DNA of 64,000 nucleotides. It comes from Beutenbergia cavernae DSM 12333. GTDB taxonomy: Bacteria > Actinomycetota > Actinomycetes > Actinomycetales > Beutenbergiaceae. The stretch's first letter is position 1, and every line of letters begins with the position of its first letter. Positions 1-8,720 of this stretch are shown piece by piece. The notes beneath the pieces are model-generated. The model was not told the origin of the DNA and did not search any database. It saw only the letters and a program-made list of their open reading frames with translations. The stretch lies in NCBI RefSeq assembly GCF_000023105.1, contig NC_012669.1, forward strand, positions 3,907,025 through 3,971,024, read 5' to 3'. Both the position numbers and the translations under genes were made by a program.

Positions 1-617
1 GACCAGCCCGCGACGTCGATCACGCGGCGCACGAGCGAGTAGCCGTTCGCGTGCAGACCGCTGGACGCCATCGCCACGAGCACGTCGCCCGCGCGCACGC
101 GGTCAGGGCCGAGCAGCGAGTCGGCCTCGACGACACCCGTGGCCGCCCCGGCGACGTCGTACTCGTCCGGCTCCAGCAGGCCGGGGTGCTCGGCCGTCTC
201 GCCGCCGACGAGCGCCGTCCCCGTCTCCTCGCACGCCGCCGCGATGCCGCGCACGATGTCCGCGATGCGCTCCGGCACAACCTTGCCGCACGCGATGTAG
301 TCGGTCATGTAGAGGGGCTTCGCGCCGACGACGACAATGTCGTCGACCACCATGCCGACCAGGTCCGCACCGATCGTGTCGTGCACATCGAGCGCCTGCG
401 CGATGGCGACCTTCGTGCCGACGCCGTCCGTCGACGTCGCCAGCAGCGGCCGGCGGTAGCGCGTCAGCTCCGTCGCGTCCCACAGCCCGGCGAACCCGCC
501 GACGCCCCCGAGCACCTGGGGTCCGTGGGTCGCCCGCACGGCATCCTTCATGAGCTCGACGGCCTTGTCGCCGGCCTCCGTGTCGACGCCGGCCTCGGCG
601 TAGGTGACCCGGGTCAT
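1..617 (-). CDS. purM: Phosphoribosylformylglycinamidine cyclo-ligase (AIR synthetase), C-terminus cut by window edge
   Basis: PurM closes FGAM to aminoimidazole ribonucleotide using ATP in cytoplasmic purine synthesis. The visible N-terminal 205 residues begin MTRVTYAEAGVDTEAGD and contain the ATP-grasp-like PurM signatures LLATSTDGVGTK and MVVDDIVVVGAKPLYMTDY, then GGETAEHPG. The ATG overlaps the purF stop in an ATGA arrangement, so the two are translationally coupled and transcribed purF to purM. The C-terminal half and stop lie left of base 1. The identification is firm; only the length is unknown. Confidence 0.95.
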   Translation of the reverse strand, partial: MTRVTYAEAGVDTEAGDKAVELMKDAVRATHGPQVLGGVGGFAGLWDATELTRYRRPLLATSTDGVGTKVAIAQALDVHDTIGADLVGMVVDDIVVVGAKPLYMTDYIACGKVVPERIADIVRGIAAACEETGTALVGGETAEHPGLLEPDEYDVAGAATGVVEADSLLGPDRVRAGDVLVAMASSGLHANGYSLVRRVIDVAGW

Positions 618-2167
618 GGCTGATCGAGCGCGCTCGCGCCACCGGTCGCGGGCACGAGCGAGAGGAGCTTGTCCTCGGGCGGACCGAGCGGGAGCTCGTC
701 CTGCTCGAGGCCGAGATCCTTGCGGTGCGCCAGCCGCTCCTGGTCGGTCAGCTCGACCGGGTAGGTGCCGGTGAAGCACGCCGAGCACAGCTTGGACGCC
801 GGCTGCTCCGTGGCCTCGATCATGCCCTCGAGCGAGATGTAGGCGAGCGAGTCGGCCCCGAGGCTGGCGCCGATCTCGTCGGGGCTCAGGCCGTTCGCGA
901 TGAGCTCCGCACGGGTCGGGAAGTCGATGCCGTAGAAGCACGGCCACTTCACCGGCGGCGAGGAGATCCGCACGTGGACCTCGGCCGCGCCCGCCTCGCG
1001 CAGCATCCGCACGAGGGCGCGCTGTGTGTTGCCGCGGACGATCGAGTCGTCGACGACGACGAGCCGCTTCCCGCGGATCACCTCGCGCAGCGGGTTCAGC
1101 TTGAGCCGGATGCCGAGCTGCCGGATCGTCTGGCTGGGCTGGATGAACGTGCGCCCGACGTACGCGTTCTTCGTGAGGCCCTGCCCGAACGGGATGCCGG
1201 ACTCCGTGGCGTAGCCGATCGCTGCCGGTGTGCCCGACTCCGGCACCGGGATCACGAGGTCGGCCTCCACGGGGGCCTCCTGCGCGAGCGTGCGGCCCAT
1301 CGCGACGCGCGCCGCGTGCAGCGACCGGCCGACGATCGTGGTGTCGGGCCGGGCGAGGTAGACGTACTCGAACACGCAGCCCTTGCGGTCGGCGGGTGCG
1401 AAGCGCTCGGTGCGCAGGCCGTCGGCGTCGATCGTGACGAGCTCGCCGGGCTCGACCTCGCGCACGAACGAGGCACCGACGATGTCGAGCGCCGCCGTCT
1501 CCGAGGCGATGACCCAGCCGCGCTCGAGGCGGCCGATGACGAGGGGGCGGATGCCCTGCGGGTCGCGGGCGCCGTACAGCGCGTGCTCGTCCATGAACAC
1601 GAGCGAGAACGCGCCGCGCAGCCGCGGCAGGACCTCGAGCGCCGTGGCCTCGAGCGTGTGGTCGGGGTCGCCCGAGAGCAGCGCGGTGATCACCGTGGTG
1701 TCGGTCGCACAGCCGTCCGCGAGGTCGTGGCGCATGCGCGGCCCGTAGCGTTCCTCGACGAGCTCGACGAGCTCGGAGGTGTTCGTCAGGTTGCCGTTGT
1801 GGCCGAGCGCGACGGTGCCCGACGCCGTCGGGCCGAGCGTCGGCTGCGCGTTCTGCCAGGTGCTGGCGCCCGTGGTGGAGTACCGGGTGTGGCCCAGCGC
1901 GATGTGGCCGGTGAGCGACGAGAGAGCGACGTCGTCGAACACCTGGGACACGAGGCCCATGTCCTTGTAGACGAGGATCTGCTCCCCGTTCGACGTCGCG
2001 ATGCCCGCGGACTCCTGGCCGCGGTGCTGCAGTGCGTAGAGCCCGAAATAGGTGAGCTTCGCGACCTCCTCGCCGGGAGCCCACACGCCGAAGACGCCGC
2101 AGGCGTCCTGGGGGCCTTTCTCACCGGGGAGCAAGTCGTGGGTGAGCCGTCCGTCTCCACGCGCCAC
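614..2167 (-). CDS. purF: Amidophosphoribosyltransferase (glutamine PRPP amidotransferase)
   Basis: PurF catalyses the first committed step of purine synthesis, PRPP plus glutamine to phosphoribosylamine. The 517-residue product has the class II glutamine amidotransferase nucleophile in DACGVFGVWAP (the Cys follows a short cleaved propeptide), the ALQHRGQESAGI and GHTRYSTTG motifs, and the phosphoribosyltransferase PRPP loop VVVDDSIVRGNT. Cysteines near the C-terminus (LCSACFTG) fit the Fe-S type PurF. The frame stays open upstream to about 2569, but that part is unlike PurF and overlaps nhaA, so GTG at 2167 just before the conserved region is preferred. It is followed by purM in an ATGA overlap. 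The divergent neighbour nhaA starts 76 bp away, so the two promoters share that gap. Confidence 0.93.
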   Translation of the reverse strand: MARGDGRLTHDLLPGEKGPQDACGVFGVWAPGEEVAKLTYFGLYALQHRGQESAGIATSNGEQILVYKDMGLVSQVFDDVALSSLTGHIALGHTRYSTTGASTWQNAQPTLGPTASGTVALGHNGNLTNTSELVELVEERYGPRMRHDLADGCATDTTVITALLSGDPDHTLEATALEVLPRLRGAFSLVFMDEHALYGARDPQGIRPLVIGRLERGWVIASETAALDIVGASFVREVEPGELVTIDADGLRTERFAPADRKGCVFEYVYLARPDTTIVGRSLHAARVAMGRTLAQEAPVEADLVIPVPESGTPAAIGYATESGIPFGQGLTKNAYVGRTFIQPSQTIRQLGIRLKLNPLREVIRGKRLVVVDDSIVRGNTQRALVRMLREAGAAEVHVRISSPPVKWPCFYGIDFPTRAELIANGLSPDEIGASLGADSLAYISLEGMIEATEQPASKLCSACFTGTYPVELTDQERLAHRKDLGLEQDELPLGPPEDKLLSLVPATGGASALDQP

Positions 2168-2243
2168 ACCTCTATGGTCGCACAGCCGGTGCCATGATGG
2201 CCCCAGCACCACCCGCACCCGCCCGAGCACCGAGGGAGGGCAT

Positions 2244-4136
2244 GTGTCGAACCTGACCGTCATCCAGACGTCGCCGGATCCTGAGCAGCAGGTCCCGGGA
2301 CAGCGCGCTCGCCCGTCGATCGCCGATCGCATCGGCGGGATCGGGCAGAACCGCCTCAGCGCGCTCCTCCTGGTGCTCGCGACGCTCGTCGCGATCGTGT
2401 GGGCGAACGTGGCGCAGGACTCGTACTCCTCGTTCTGGGAGACGCACCTCACGCTCGGGGTGGGCAACGATCTCGAGCTGGACTTCACGCTGCACGCGCT
2501 CGTCAACGACGCCCTCATGGCGATCTTCTTCTTCACGGTGGGACTCGAGGTCCGCCGGGAGTTCGCCATCGGCGAGCTGACCAGCTGGTCGCGGGCGGTG
2601 GTCCCGGTCGTGACGGCGATCGCCGGTCTCGCGGTGCCCGCGGCGCTCTATGTCCTGCTCACCTCCGGCACCGACTACTCCGGCGCGTGGGGCATCGTGA
2701 TCTCCACGGACACCGCGTTCCTCGTCGGTGCGCTCGCTCTCATCGGGCCACGCGCCTCCGGCCGGCTCCGCGTCTTCCTGCTCGCGCTCGCCGTGGTCGA
2801 CGACGTCGGCGCGCTCAGCATCATCGCCCTCGTCTACACCGAGGACTTCAACCCTCTCCCGCTCGTGATCGCCGCCGTCGGGCTGCTCGGCGTCTACCTC
2901 ACGCGGTACCTCAACAGCGGACGCGGTCCGGTCTACGCCACCCTCGCGATCATCGTGTGGCTGGCGTTCCTCGCGTCCGGCGTCCACCCGACGCTCGCCG
3001 GCGTCGCCATCGCCCTGCTCGTCCCCGTCTACCGACCCACGCGGCGCGACGTCGACCATGCGCTGGATCTCGCGCGCACGTTCCGGCAGTCGCCGAACAG
3101 CGAGTACGCGAGGGCCGCCGCGAACAGCCTGCGCGAGTCGATCTCGATCAACGAGCGCCTCCAGTCCGCGTACTCCCCGTACGTCGCCTTCGTGATCCTT
3201 CCGCTGTTCGCGCTCGCGAACGCAGGCGTCCTGCTCGACGCCGAGATCCTCGCCGCCGCTGCGCGCTCGCCGATCACCTGGGGCATCGTCGTCGGGCTCG
3301 TGGCCGGGAAGTTCGTCGGGATCTTCGGGGCGTCGGCGTTCATGAAGACGTTCCGGCTCGGCGACTTCGGTGCCGGCCTCACCCTCGACCGCATCGCCGG
3401 CGGCGCCGCGCTCTGCGGCATCGGCTTCACCATCTCGCTGTTCATCGTCGAGCTCGCCATCGACGACCCTGCGGTACAGAACGAGGCGCGCGTCGGCGTC
3501 CTGTCGGGCTCCGTCCTCGCCTTCGTGATCGCGACGGTGATCTTCCGGGTCTCCGACCGGATCCGGCCGCCCGGGGAGTCGGCCCGAAGGCTGGCGCGCC
3601 CCATCGATCCCGAGCGCGACCACATCTTCGGCGCCCTCGACGCACCGTTCACGATCGTGGAGTACGGCGACTTCCAGTGCGGCTTCTGCCTCAAGGCCTC
3701 CGGTTCCATCCAGGAGGTGCACCGCGAGCTGGGTGACCGCCTGCGGTACGTCTGGCGGCACGCGCCGCTCACCCGCTACCACCCGAACGCGCTCGCGGCG
3801 GCCGAGGCCTCGGAGGCCGCGGCGCGGCAGGGCAAGTTCTTCGAGTTCGAGCGGAGCCTGTTCGCGGACCAGGAGCACCAGCTGCCGGTGGACATCATCC
3901 GCCGCGCCGAGGAGCTCGGGCTCGACGTCGAGCAGTTCGAGGCGGACCTGACCTCGCCCGAGGTCACGGCGCGCGTCCAGGACGACATGCTCGACGCCGA
4001 GGCGATGGACATCACCGCCGTCCCCACCCTGTTCGTCAACGGGCGGCTGCACGTCGGGCCGTACGACGCGCAGTCGCTGATCAGGGAGCTCATGGAGACG
4101 GCGCCGTCGGCCGACGCGCGGCGGTCGGAGGGCTAG
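2244..4136 (+). CDS. nhaA: NhaA Na+/H+ antiporter fused to a C-terminal DsbA-like thioredoxin domain
   Basis: The 630-residue protein has two parts. Residues about 30-435 form a multi-helix NhaA antiporter with the ion-binding aspartate pair D186-D187 in ALAVVDDVGAL. Residues about 455-625 form a DsbA/thioredoxin-like domain with the redox motif C479-G-F-C482 in GDFQCGFCLK and the cis-Pro loop ITAVPTLFVNG. NhaA exchanges cytoplasmic Na+ for external H+; the role of the thioredoxin domain in such fusions is not established here. GTG at 2244 is chosen because GAGGGAGGG lies just upstream; the longer frame would run into purF. The stop codon shares the four bases CTAG with the stop of the convergent araC-type gene. 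NhaA-DsbA fusions are known from actinobacteria. Confidence 0.92.
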   Translation: MSNLTVIQTSPDPEQQVPGQRARPSIADRIGGIGQNRLSALLLVLATLVAIVWANVAQDSYSSFWETHLTLGVGNDLELDFTLHALVNDALMAIFFFTVGLEVRREFAIGELTSWSRAVVPVVTAIAGLAVPAALYVLLTSGTDYSGAWGIVISTDTAFLVGALALIGPRASGRLRVFLLALAVVDDVGALSIIALVYTEDFNPLPLVIAAVGLLGVYLTRYLNSGRGPVYATLAIIVWLAFLASGVHPTLAGVAIALLVPVYRPTRRDVDHALDLARTFRQSPNSEYARAAANSLRESISINERLQSAYSPYVAFVILPLFALANAGVLLDAEILAAAARSPITWGIVVGLVAGKFVGIFGASAFMKTFRLGDFGAGLTLDRIAGGAALCGIGFTISLFIVELAIDDPAVQNEARVGVLSGSVLAFVIATVIFRVSDRIRPPGESARRLARPIDPERDHIFGALDAPFTIVEYGDFQCGFCLKASGSIQEVHRELGDRLRYVWRHAPLTRYHPNALAAAEASEAAARQGKFFEFERSLFADQEHQLPVDIIRRAEELGLDVEQFEADLTSPEVTARVQDDMLDAEAMDITAVPTLFVNGRLHVGPYDAQSLIRELMETAPSADARRSEG

Positions 4137-4960
4137 CCGGTCCTGGTCGGGGCCACGGAGCGGTGCTGCTGGCGGCGGAACTCGCTCGGTGGAGCGCCCA
4201 CGCGGCGGGCGAAGAGCCGCGAGAAGTAGGCCGGGTCGTCGTACCCGACCCGAGCGGCGACGGCACCCACGTCGAGGTCGCTGCCGGCGAGCAGCTGCTG
4301 GGCGGTCGCGAGACGGGTGCGCAGGACGAGCTCGTGCGGGGTGAGGCCGGTCTCGGCACGAACCTCGGCGCGCAGCCGGTCCGGGCTCACTCCCGCCCGC
4401 GCGGCACGCTGGGCGACGGACAGCGGCTCGGCAGCGGCGTCGATGACGGCCTGGACCGCCGACGTCGTCGGCTCCCCCGCCGCCGCGCGGGCCGAGACCG
4501 TGGCACCGACGAGCCGATGGACGAGCGAGGCGGCGACGAGCTGGTCGCGCAGCCCGGCACCCGCCGTCGCCGCCCGCAGCCCCTCGAAGCAGGCCGCGAG
4601 CTCCTCGGCTGGCAGGCCGCCCGCGTGCACGGGCGGGTCCCACGCGGTGTGCGCCGCGTACCCGCGGGCGGCGACGCCGTCGAACAGCACCCAGTGCTCC
4701 GACCAGCCGTCCGGTCCGGGACCGTACGCATGCCACCGTCCGGGGAACAGCCAGAACCAGGCCGGGGCGACGACGTCGACGTCCCGCTCCACGTCGCGGT
4801 ACCGACCGCGCCCGGACGTGACGACGACGAGCGCGTGAACCGGCAGCGTGCGCCGCCCGGTCGCGGTGAGGTGGCCCGCCTGCTCGCCTGCGCCGAGGCA
4901 CGTGAGTGACGTGTCGCGCAACGACCGGGCCGGCGGGACGTAGTTGGCCCAGCGGTCCAT
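4133..4960 (-). CDS. AraC-family transcriptional regulator
   Basis: A 275-residue regulator. The N-terminal ~150 residues look like an AraC-type cupin sensing domain (LPVHALVVVTSGRGRY, AWFWLFPGRWHAYGP). The C-terminal ~95 residues carry two helix-turn-helix units, the second with the family signature VGYDDPAYFSRLFARRVG. It is transcribed divergently from the phytanoyl-CoA dioxygenase-like gene 41 bp away and is its likely local regulator; the ligand is unknown, although carbohydrate sensing is typical of the family. The ATG at 4960 is preceded at very short distance by GGGAGG; upstream in-frame starts would run into the divergent gene. Confidence 0.88.
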   Translation of the reverse strand: MDRWANYVPPARSLRDTSLTCLGAGEQAGHLTATGRRTLPVHALVVVTSGRGRYRDVERDVDVVAPAWFWLFPGRWHAYGPGPDGWSEHWVLFDGVAARGYAAHTAWDPPVHAGGLPAEELAACFEGLRAATAGAGLRDQLVAASLVHRLVGATVSARAAAGEPTTSAVQAVIDAAAEPLSVAQRAARAGVSPDRLRAEVRAETGLTPHELVLRTRLATAQQLLAGSDLDVGAVAARVGYDDPAYFSRLFARRVGAPPSEFRRQQHRSVAPTRTG

Positions 4961-5001
4961 GCCTCCCGACGATAGTCCAAGCGAGGAGCCGGCATGAGTC
5001 C

Positions 5002-5889
5002 ATGGACGGCGCCCTCGTGCGCACGCACACTGGTGTCGTGCTGACGTCCAACGGCTACGTGCTCGACGAGAGTCCAACCCGGCTGGGCAGGCTCGCGCCG
5101 GTCCCCGCTGCCGACCGCTCCGACCGCGACGCCCTCTGGAACCGGCTCCGGCGCGACGGCTACCTGTACCTGCCCGGCTTCCTCGACCCGGCCACCGTGC
5201 TGGACTTCCGGCGGTTCTACTTCTCGCGGCTCGACGGCACCGGGCTCGTGCGCACCGGAACCGACCCGCTCTGGGGGATCGCCGGCGACGGCGAGCCCGA
5301 CCGCGCGAAGCTGCGGCACGCGCTGTTCTCGGACCTCGTGCCGTCGGACGAGTACGCCGCGTTCTGCACGCAGCCCGCGATCCGCGACTGGTTCGCCTGG
5401 TTCCTCGCGGACGACGTCCACCTCCACCGGCGCAAGATCCTGCGGCACACCCGCCCCGGAGAGGCCGGTATCGGCACGGCGACGCAGGCGCACTACGACC
5501 TCGTGTACCTGCGCGAGGGGACCGACCGCGTGCTGTCGATCTGGATCCCGCTCGGCGACACCCCGGAGCGCCTCGGCGGTCTCACCTACCTCGAGGGCAG
5601 CCACCACGTGACGCTGGCCGAGGAGCGCGAGGGGCGACTGAAGCGGCCCGCGGCGTCGATCACCGCCGACCTGCCGAGCCTCGCGGACGCGCACGACACG
5701 CGCTGGCTGACGACCGACTACCGGGCCGGCGACGTCGTCGTCCACTCCGCGTACATCGTGCACGCAGCGCTCGACAACGTCGACGACGCCGGGCACATGC
5801 GCCTGTCGACGGACATCCGCTACCAGGCCGCGAGCGACCCGATCGACTGGCGCTGGCAGAACCACTGGCACGCCGACGACGGGCTCTGA
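5002..5889 (+). CDS. Phytanoyl-CoA dioxygenase (PhyH) family Fe(II)/2-oxoglutarate oxygenase
   Basis: The 295-residue product has a double-stranded beta-helix oxygenase fold. It carries the iron-binding HxD pair in QAHYDLVYL, the distal His in VVVHSAYIVHAALDN, and an Arg in MRLSTDIRYQ that would bind 2-oxoglutarate. The N-terminal sequence DALWNRLRRDGYLYLPGFLDP is typical of PhyH proteins, except that here only the pattern is compared. The substrate cannot be read from sequence; many bacterial members hydroxylate natural products or osmolytes rather than phytanoyl-CoA. ATG 5002 follows GAGGAG at a longish 13 nt and a GATAGT -10-like box at 4971. The divergent AraC gene is the likely regulator. 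Confidence 0.85.
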   Translation: MDGALVRTHTGVVLTSNGYVLDESPTRLGRLAPVPAADRSDRDALWNRLRRDGYLYLPGFLDPATVLDFRRFYFSRLDGTGLVRTGTDPLWGIAGDGEPDRAKLRHALFSDLVPSDEYAAFCTQPAIRDWFAWFLADDVHLHRRKILRHTRPGEAGIGTATQAHYDLVYLREGTDRVLSIWIPLGDTPERLGGLTYLEGSHHVTLAEEREGRLKRPAASITADLPSLADAHDTRWLTTDYRAGDVVVHSAYIVHAALDNVDDAGHMRLSTDIRYQAASDPIDWRWQNHWHADDGL

Positions 5890-5894
5890 GCGCC

Positions 5895-5978
5895 GCACGA
5901 ATCCTCTCGCGGTCGCGCACGGAACCTCTCGCGGTCGCGCACGGAACCTCTCGCGGTCGCGCACGAATCCTCTCGCGA
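5895..5978. repeat. Four tandem copies of a 22-bp GC-rich repeat
   Basis: The core CCTCTCGCG recurs at 5903, 5925, 5947 and 5969, exactly 22 bp apart. The inner two units are identical (GCGCACGGAACCTCTCGCGG), and the outer two carry GAAT in place of GGAAC. The array fills the gap between the convergent phyH-like and CoA-ligase-like genes, starting 5 bp after the phyH stop. It is not coding for any recognisable protein. Its role is unknown; it could act as a transcription roadblock or be a neutral slippage array. Confidence 0.8.
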
Positions 5979-5997
5979 AGGGGTGGGTCAGGGGTGG

Positions 5998-7599
5998 TCA
6001 GGGGTGGACGACGTGGCCGAGGTCGAGCGCGTGCGCGGCGACCTCCTCCGCCTCGAGCAGCCACACGTACTCGTTCTTGAGCTTCGCGCCGTCGCCGGCG
6101 AACGGACCGGTCCGGTAGTCGTAGAACGCGATCGTCGGCCACGTGTGCGACGGCGCGGTGCGGATCGCGTTGTGGAAGTCACCGTTGAGGCGGCGCAGCT
6201 CGGCCGGGACCTCGTCGCGCCACGCCGCGACGTCGTCCGCGCTGACCGGAGCGCCGCCGTCGCCTCCCGTGCCGCTCGCCCGCGGCGTCAGCTGCAGCGC
6301 GATGTGGAGCTGCCGGTCGCCGTCGTCGTCCTCGTACGCGATGAGCCGGTGGCTCTCGACCGCCTCCGCGAGCTCGGCGCCGGCGTTGATGACGTCGCGC
6401 AGCGCGTCGGGGGCGACGACGGCGCCGTTGTAGTCGACCGACAGATCGCTGCGCCCGTAGTGGAACAGCAGCGGCAGGTCGAGGAACTGCTCCTTCAGGA
6501 CCGCCGCGTGGCCGAGCTCCTTGAGGACCGGCTTGAGGTCGCGCACGCGCAGCACGTGGCCGCGGTCGTGGATGTTGTAGCGGATGCGCGGGTTGATGTT
6601 CTCCTTGCGCGTGATCGTGACGAGCAGCTCGCCGCCGTCGTTCGTCTCGATGAGGTAGTCGTACGGGTTGAACTGGAAGATCATCGGCAGGACGCCGTAG
6701 GTGGCCTGCTTCGTGAGCCGGGCGGAGAGCGCCGGGTCGGTGGCGACGGCGCGGCGCAGCGCCACCGTGAAGTCGGTCTCCAGCGCGAGGTTGATCTCGA
6801 GGTCGGACGCCCCGTACGAGCCGAACACGCTGTGCGCGTGCTCCAGGATCCGGGTCCGCATGTTCTCGCTGATCCCCTCGCCGCCGAACGCGGCCACGAC
6901 GTCGTAGGCCGCCCAGTCGAGGCGGTCGTCGTCGAACAGCGCCTTCAGGAACGGCGGGTAGCCGAGCACGATGTACGTGTAGCCGGTGCCGAACTCGCCC
7001 ATCGTGGCGATGATCTTGTCCCGGTCCGGGCCGATGGACTTCATCATCGTGATCTCGGTGAGCGACGTCGTCACGTTCATCCCCGTGGCCCAGGCGCCGA
7101 GCGAGAACGCGTTGAGCACGAACGGCTGCTTCGTCAGCGTGCGAGCGGTGCGCGCGAAGCCGACCTGCAGCAGCATGCGCGTCGCGAGGCGCTCGTCCGG
7201 GCCGCGCACCCAGCTCGTCGGGACGCCGCTGCTCCCCGAGGACTCGTCGACGACGACGCCGCGCCGCGGCAGCCGCCCGCCGATCGACCGCTCCGTGATC
7301 GACCAGCGCTTGATGTAGGACGCCTTGTCCATCTCCGGGACCCGCGTCAGCGCGGCCGCGACGCCGTCGTCCAGCGGAAGCCGGCGGGGCGTGCCGTGCT
7401 CGGCAAGGAACGCGCGGTAGGCCGGGACCTTGCGCGCGGCGAGCTCGAACGTCCGCAGGGCCCGCCAGCGGCCCAGCTTCCAGCGCAGCGGCTCGATGCC
7501 GGGCGCCAGCAGCACCTTGTGGGTCGTGACCCGGCGCGCGAGGAACCACACCACGGCGTCCTGCACGGCGATGAACGCGAACATCAGCAGGCGCTTCAT
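5998..7599 (-). CDS. PaaK/CapK-like adenylate-forming enzyme (AMP-dependent CoA ligase superfamily)
   Basis: A 533-residue protein with the adenylation P-loop VDESSGSSGVPTSW at about residues 116-129. It continues with FGSYGASDLEINLA and, towards the C-terminus, RIRYNIHDRGHVLRV, all typical of phenylacetate-CoA-ligase-like (PaaK/CapK) proteins. It probably adenylates a carboxylic acid; the substrate is unknown. The N-terminal ~25 residues are hydrophobic (MFAFIAVQDAVVWFLA), which may anchor it to the membrane and is unusual for soluble ligases. ATG 7599 has GGAGGAG upstream. It follows the nitroreductase-like gene by 52 bp on the same strand, so the two probably form a two-gene operon. Confidence 0.82.
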   Translation of the reverse strand: MKRLLMFAFIAVQDAVVWFLARRVTTHKVLLAPGIEPLRWKLGRWRALRTFELAARKVPAYRAFLAEHGTPRRLPLDDGVAAALTRVPEMDKASYIKRWSITERSIGGRLPRRGVVVDESSGSSGVPTSWVRGPDERLATRMLLQVGFARTARTLTKQPFVLNAFSLGAWATGMNVTTSLTEITMMKSIGPDRDKIIATMGEFGTGYTYIVLGYPPFLKALFDDDRLDWAAYDVVAAFGGEGISENMRTRILEHAHSVFGSYGASDLEINLALETDFTVALRRAVATDPALSARLTKQATYGVLPMIFQFNPYDYLIETNDGGELLVTITRKENINPRIRYNIHDRGHVLRVRDLKPVLKELGHAAVLKEQFLDLPLLFHYGRSDLSVDYNGAVVAPDALRDVINAGAELAEAVESHRLIAYEDDDGDRQLHIALQLTPRASGTGGDGGAPVSADDVAAWRDEVPAELRRLNGDFHNAIRTAPSHTWPTIAFYDYRTGPFAGDGAKLKNEYVWLLEAEEVAAHALDLGHVVHP

Positions 7600-7651
7600 G
7601 CGGTCTCCTCCAGGGTCGGCGCGGCGGGAGCCGCAGCCTCGAGTGCGAACG

Positions 7652-8713
7652 TCACCGCTGCCGCGTGCCCGGCTCGAGCATCGTCGACGCGAGCGGACGG
7701 CGGTGCGCGAGCGGCGGCTCGGGGCTGTGCCCGAGACGGAACAGCATCCAGGCCATCCGCCCGTCGGCCTCGGCGATCCCGAGCCGCTCCACGAACGCCG
7801 CGTGCGAGCGCGGGTTCGTGATGACCGTGCCGAACGGGTGGAGCACCGCCCCGTTCCGCTCGAGGTGCAGCCAGATCCCCAGGAACACCCGCCCGGCCTC
7901 GAGGTAGTCGTGGGGCGAGTCGAACGGGCCGGTGAGCCAGGCGAGCTGCCGGACTCCCCGCATCGTGCGCAGGTACACCGACCTGATGAGCGCGCCGACC
8001 ACCGGGGCGTCCCACAGCCCGCGGTGCCGCATCGCGAACCGCAGCACCCGGCCCGGCACGAGCATCGTCTCCGCGCTCAGCCCGTCACCCGTGGCCGCGG
8101 CCTCGGCCTTCGTGAACCGCAGCCAGTGCATGATCTCGCCGTAGACGGCGTCGTTGCGGAGGTCGTCGAACAGGGTGCGCTGGTTGATGTGCACGAGGGC
8201 CTTCACGTGCGCCGGGTCGGCGGTGACGCCGAGCGCGTGCCCGGCGTCCGCGGCCAGGCGAGCGGCGCCGTCGAGCACCTCGGGGCCGACGAGACGCGGC
8301 GTGTACGGACGGCGCGACGTCCGCCGCTCGAGGAACGCCCGGTGATCCGCTGCCGCCTGCGCGGCGGACGGACCGCCGTCGTCGTCGCTCGCCGGGACCA
8401 GCGTGACGCGCCCGATCCGGTGCAGGCGGTCCGCGGCGGCGAAGTCCATGTCCGCGTCGTCGAGCTCCTCGACCACGCGCCAGCCGCGGGCGCGGGCCAC
8501 GACGCCGAGCCCGTGGAGGAACACCCCCGCGCACACGTGGCCGAACGGGATGCCGAAGGACTCCGCCGGCAGGCCGAGGTCGAGGTCGTAGAAGACGTCG
8601 GCGCGCTCCGCGTCCAGCGGGCGGACCTTGATCGGCTGGGAGTTGTGCGGCGAGGGGTAGTGCCGCGCGTCGTCGAGGATCTCGGGCCAGGGCGACGGCG
8701 CGGGGTGGCTCAC
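7652..8713 (-). CDS. Nitroreductase-fold flavoprotein (Acg-like)
   Basis: The 353-residue product opens with the FMN-binding pattern HYPSPHNSQPIKVRP and later has RRTSRRPYTPRLV and AGRVFLGIWLHLERNG, matching large actinobacterial nitroreductase-family proteins related to Acg. Such proteins bind FMN but often lack proven reductase activity. Start GTG 8713 is chosen because a TAGAGT -10 box ends 7 nt before it, the leaderless pattern; GTG 8722 is the alternative. It lies first in a probable operon with the PaaK-like ligase. The substrate is unknown. Confidence 0.8.
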   Translation of the reverse strand: MSHPAPSPWPEILDDARHYPSPHNSQPIKVRPLDAERADVFYDLDLGLPAESFGIPFGHVCAGVFLHGLGVVARARGWRVVEELDDADMDFAAADRLHRIGRVTLVPASDDDGGPSAAQAAADHRAFLERRTSRRPYTPRLVGPEVLDGAARLAADAGHALGVTADPAHVKALVHINQRTLFDDLRNDAVYGEIMHWLRFTKAEAAATGDGLSAETMLVPGRVLRFAMRHRGLWDAPVVGALIRSVYLRTMRGVRQLAWLTGPFDSPHDYLEAGRVFLGIWLHLERNGAVLHPFGTVITNPRSHAAFVERLGIAEADGRMAWMLFRLGHSPEPPLAHRRPLASTMLEPGTRQR

Positions 8714-8720
8714 GCGCGTC

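Noticed and set aside
2168-2569. Long upstream extension of the purF reading frame
   Set aside because: The residues before the conserved PurF start have no PurF character and run through the nhaA promoter and start. A normal-length start GTG 2167 is available.
2172-5051. 959-codon open frame antisense to nhaA
   Set aside because: Its translation is Arg/Gly-rich without domains and mirrors the third-codon-position GC bias of nhaA and the AraC gene.
5895-5978. 22-bp array as a CRISPR
   Set aside because: There are no spacers of unique sequence; units are directly adjacent, and no cas gene is near.
5983-7821. 612-codon plus-strand frame over the CoA-ligase-like gene
   Set aside because: The sequence is composed of low-complexity Arg/Val/Asp runs and is antisense to a clear adenylation domain.
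7596-8015. Minus-strand 139-codon frame linking nitroreductase and ligase genes
   Set aside because: Its composition is a shadow of the nitroreductase gene; a true frameshift is not needed because the nitroreductase has full length with a normal end.
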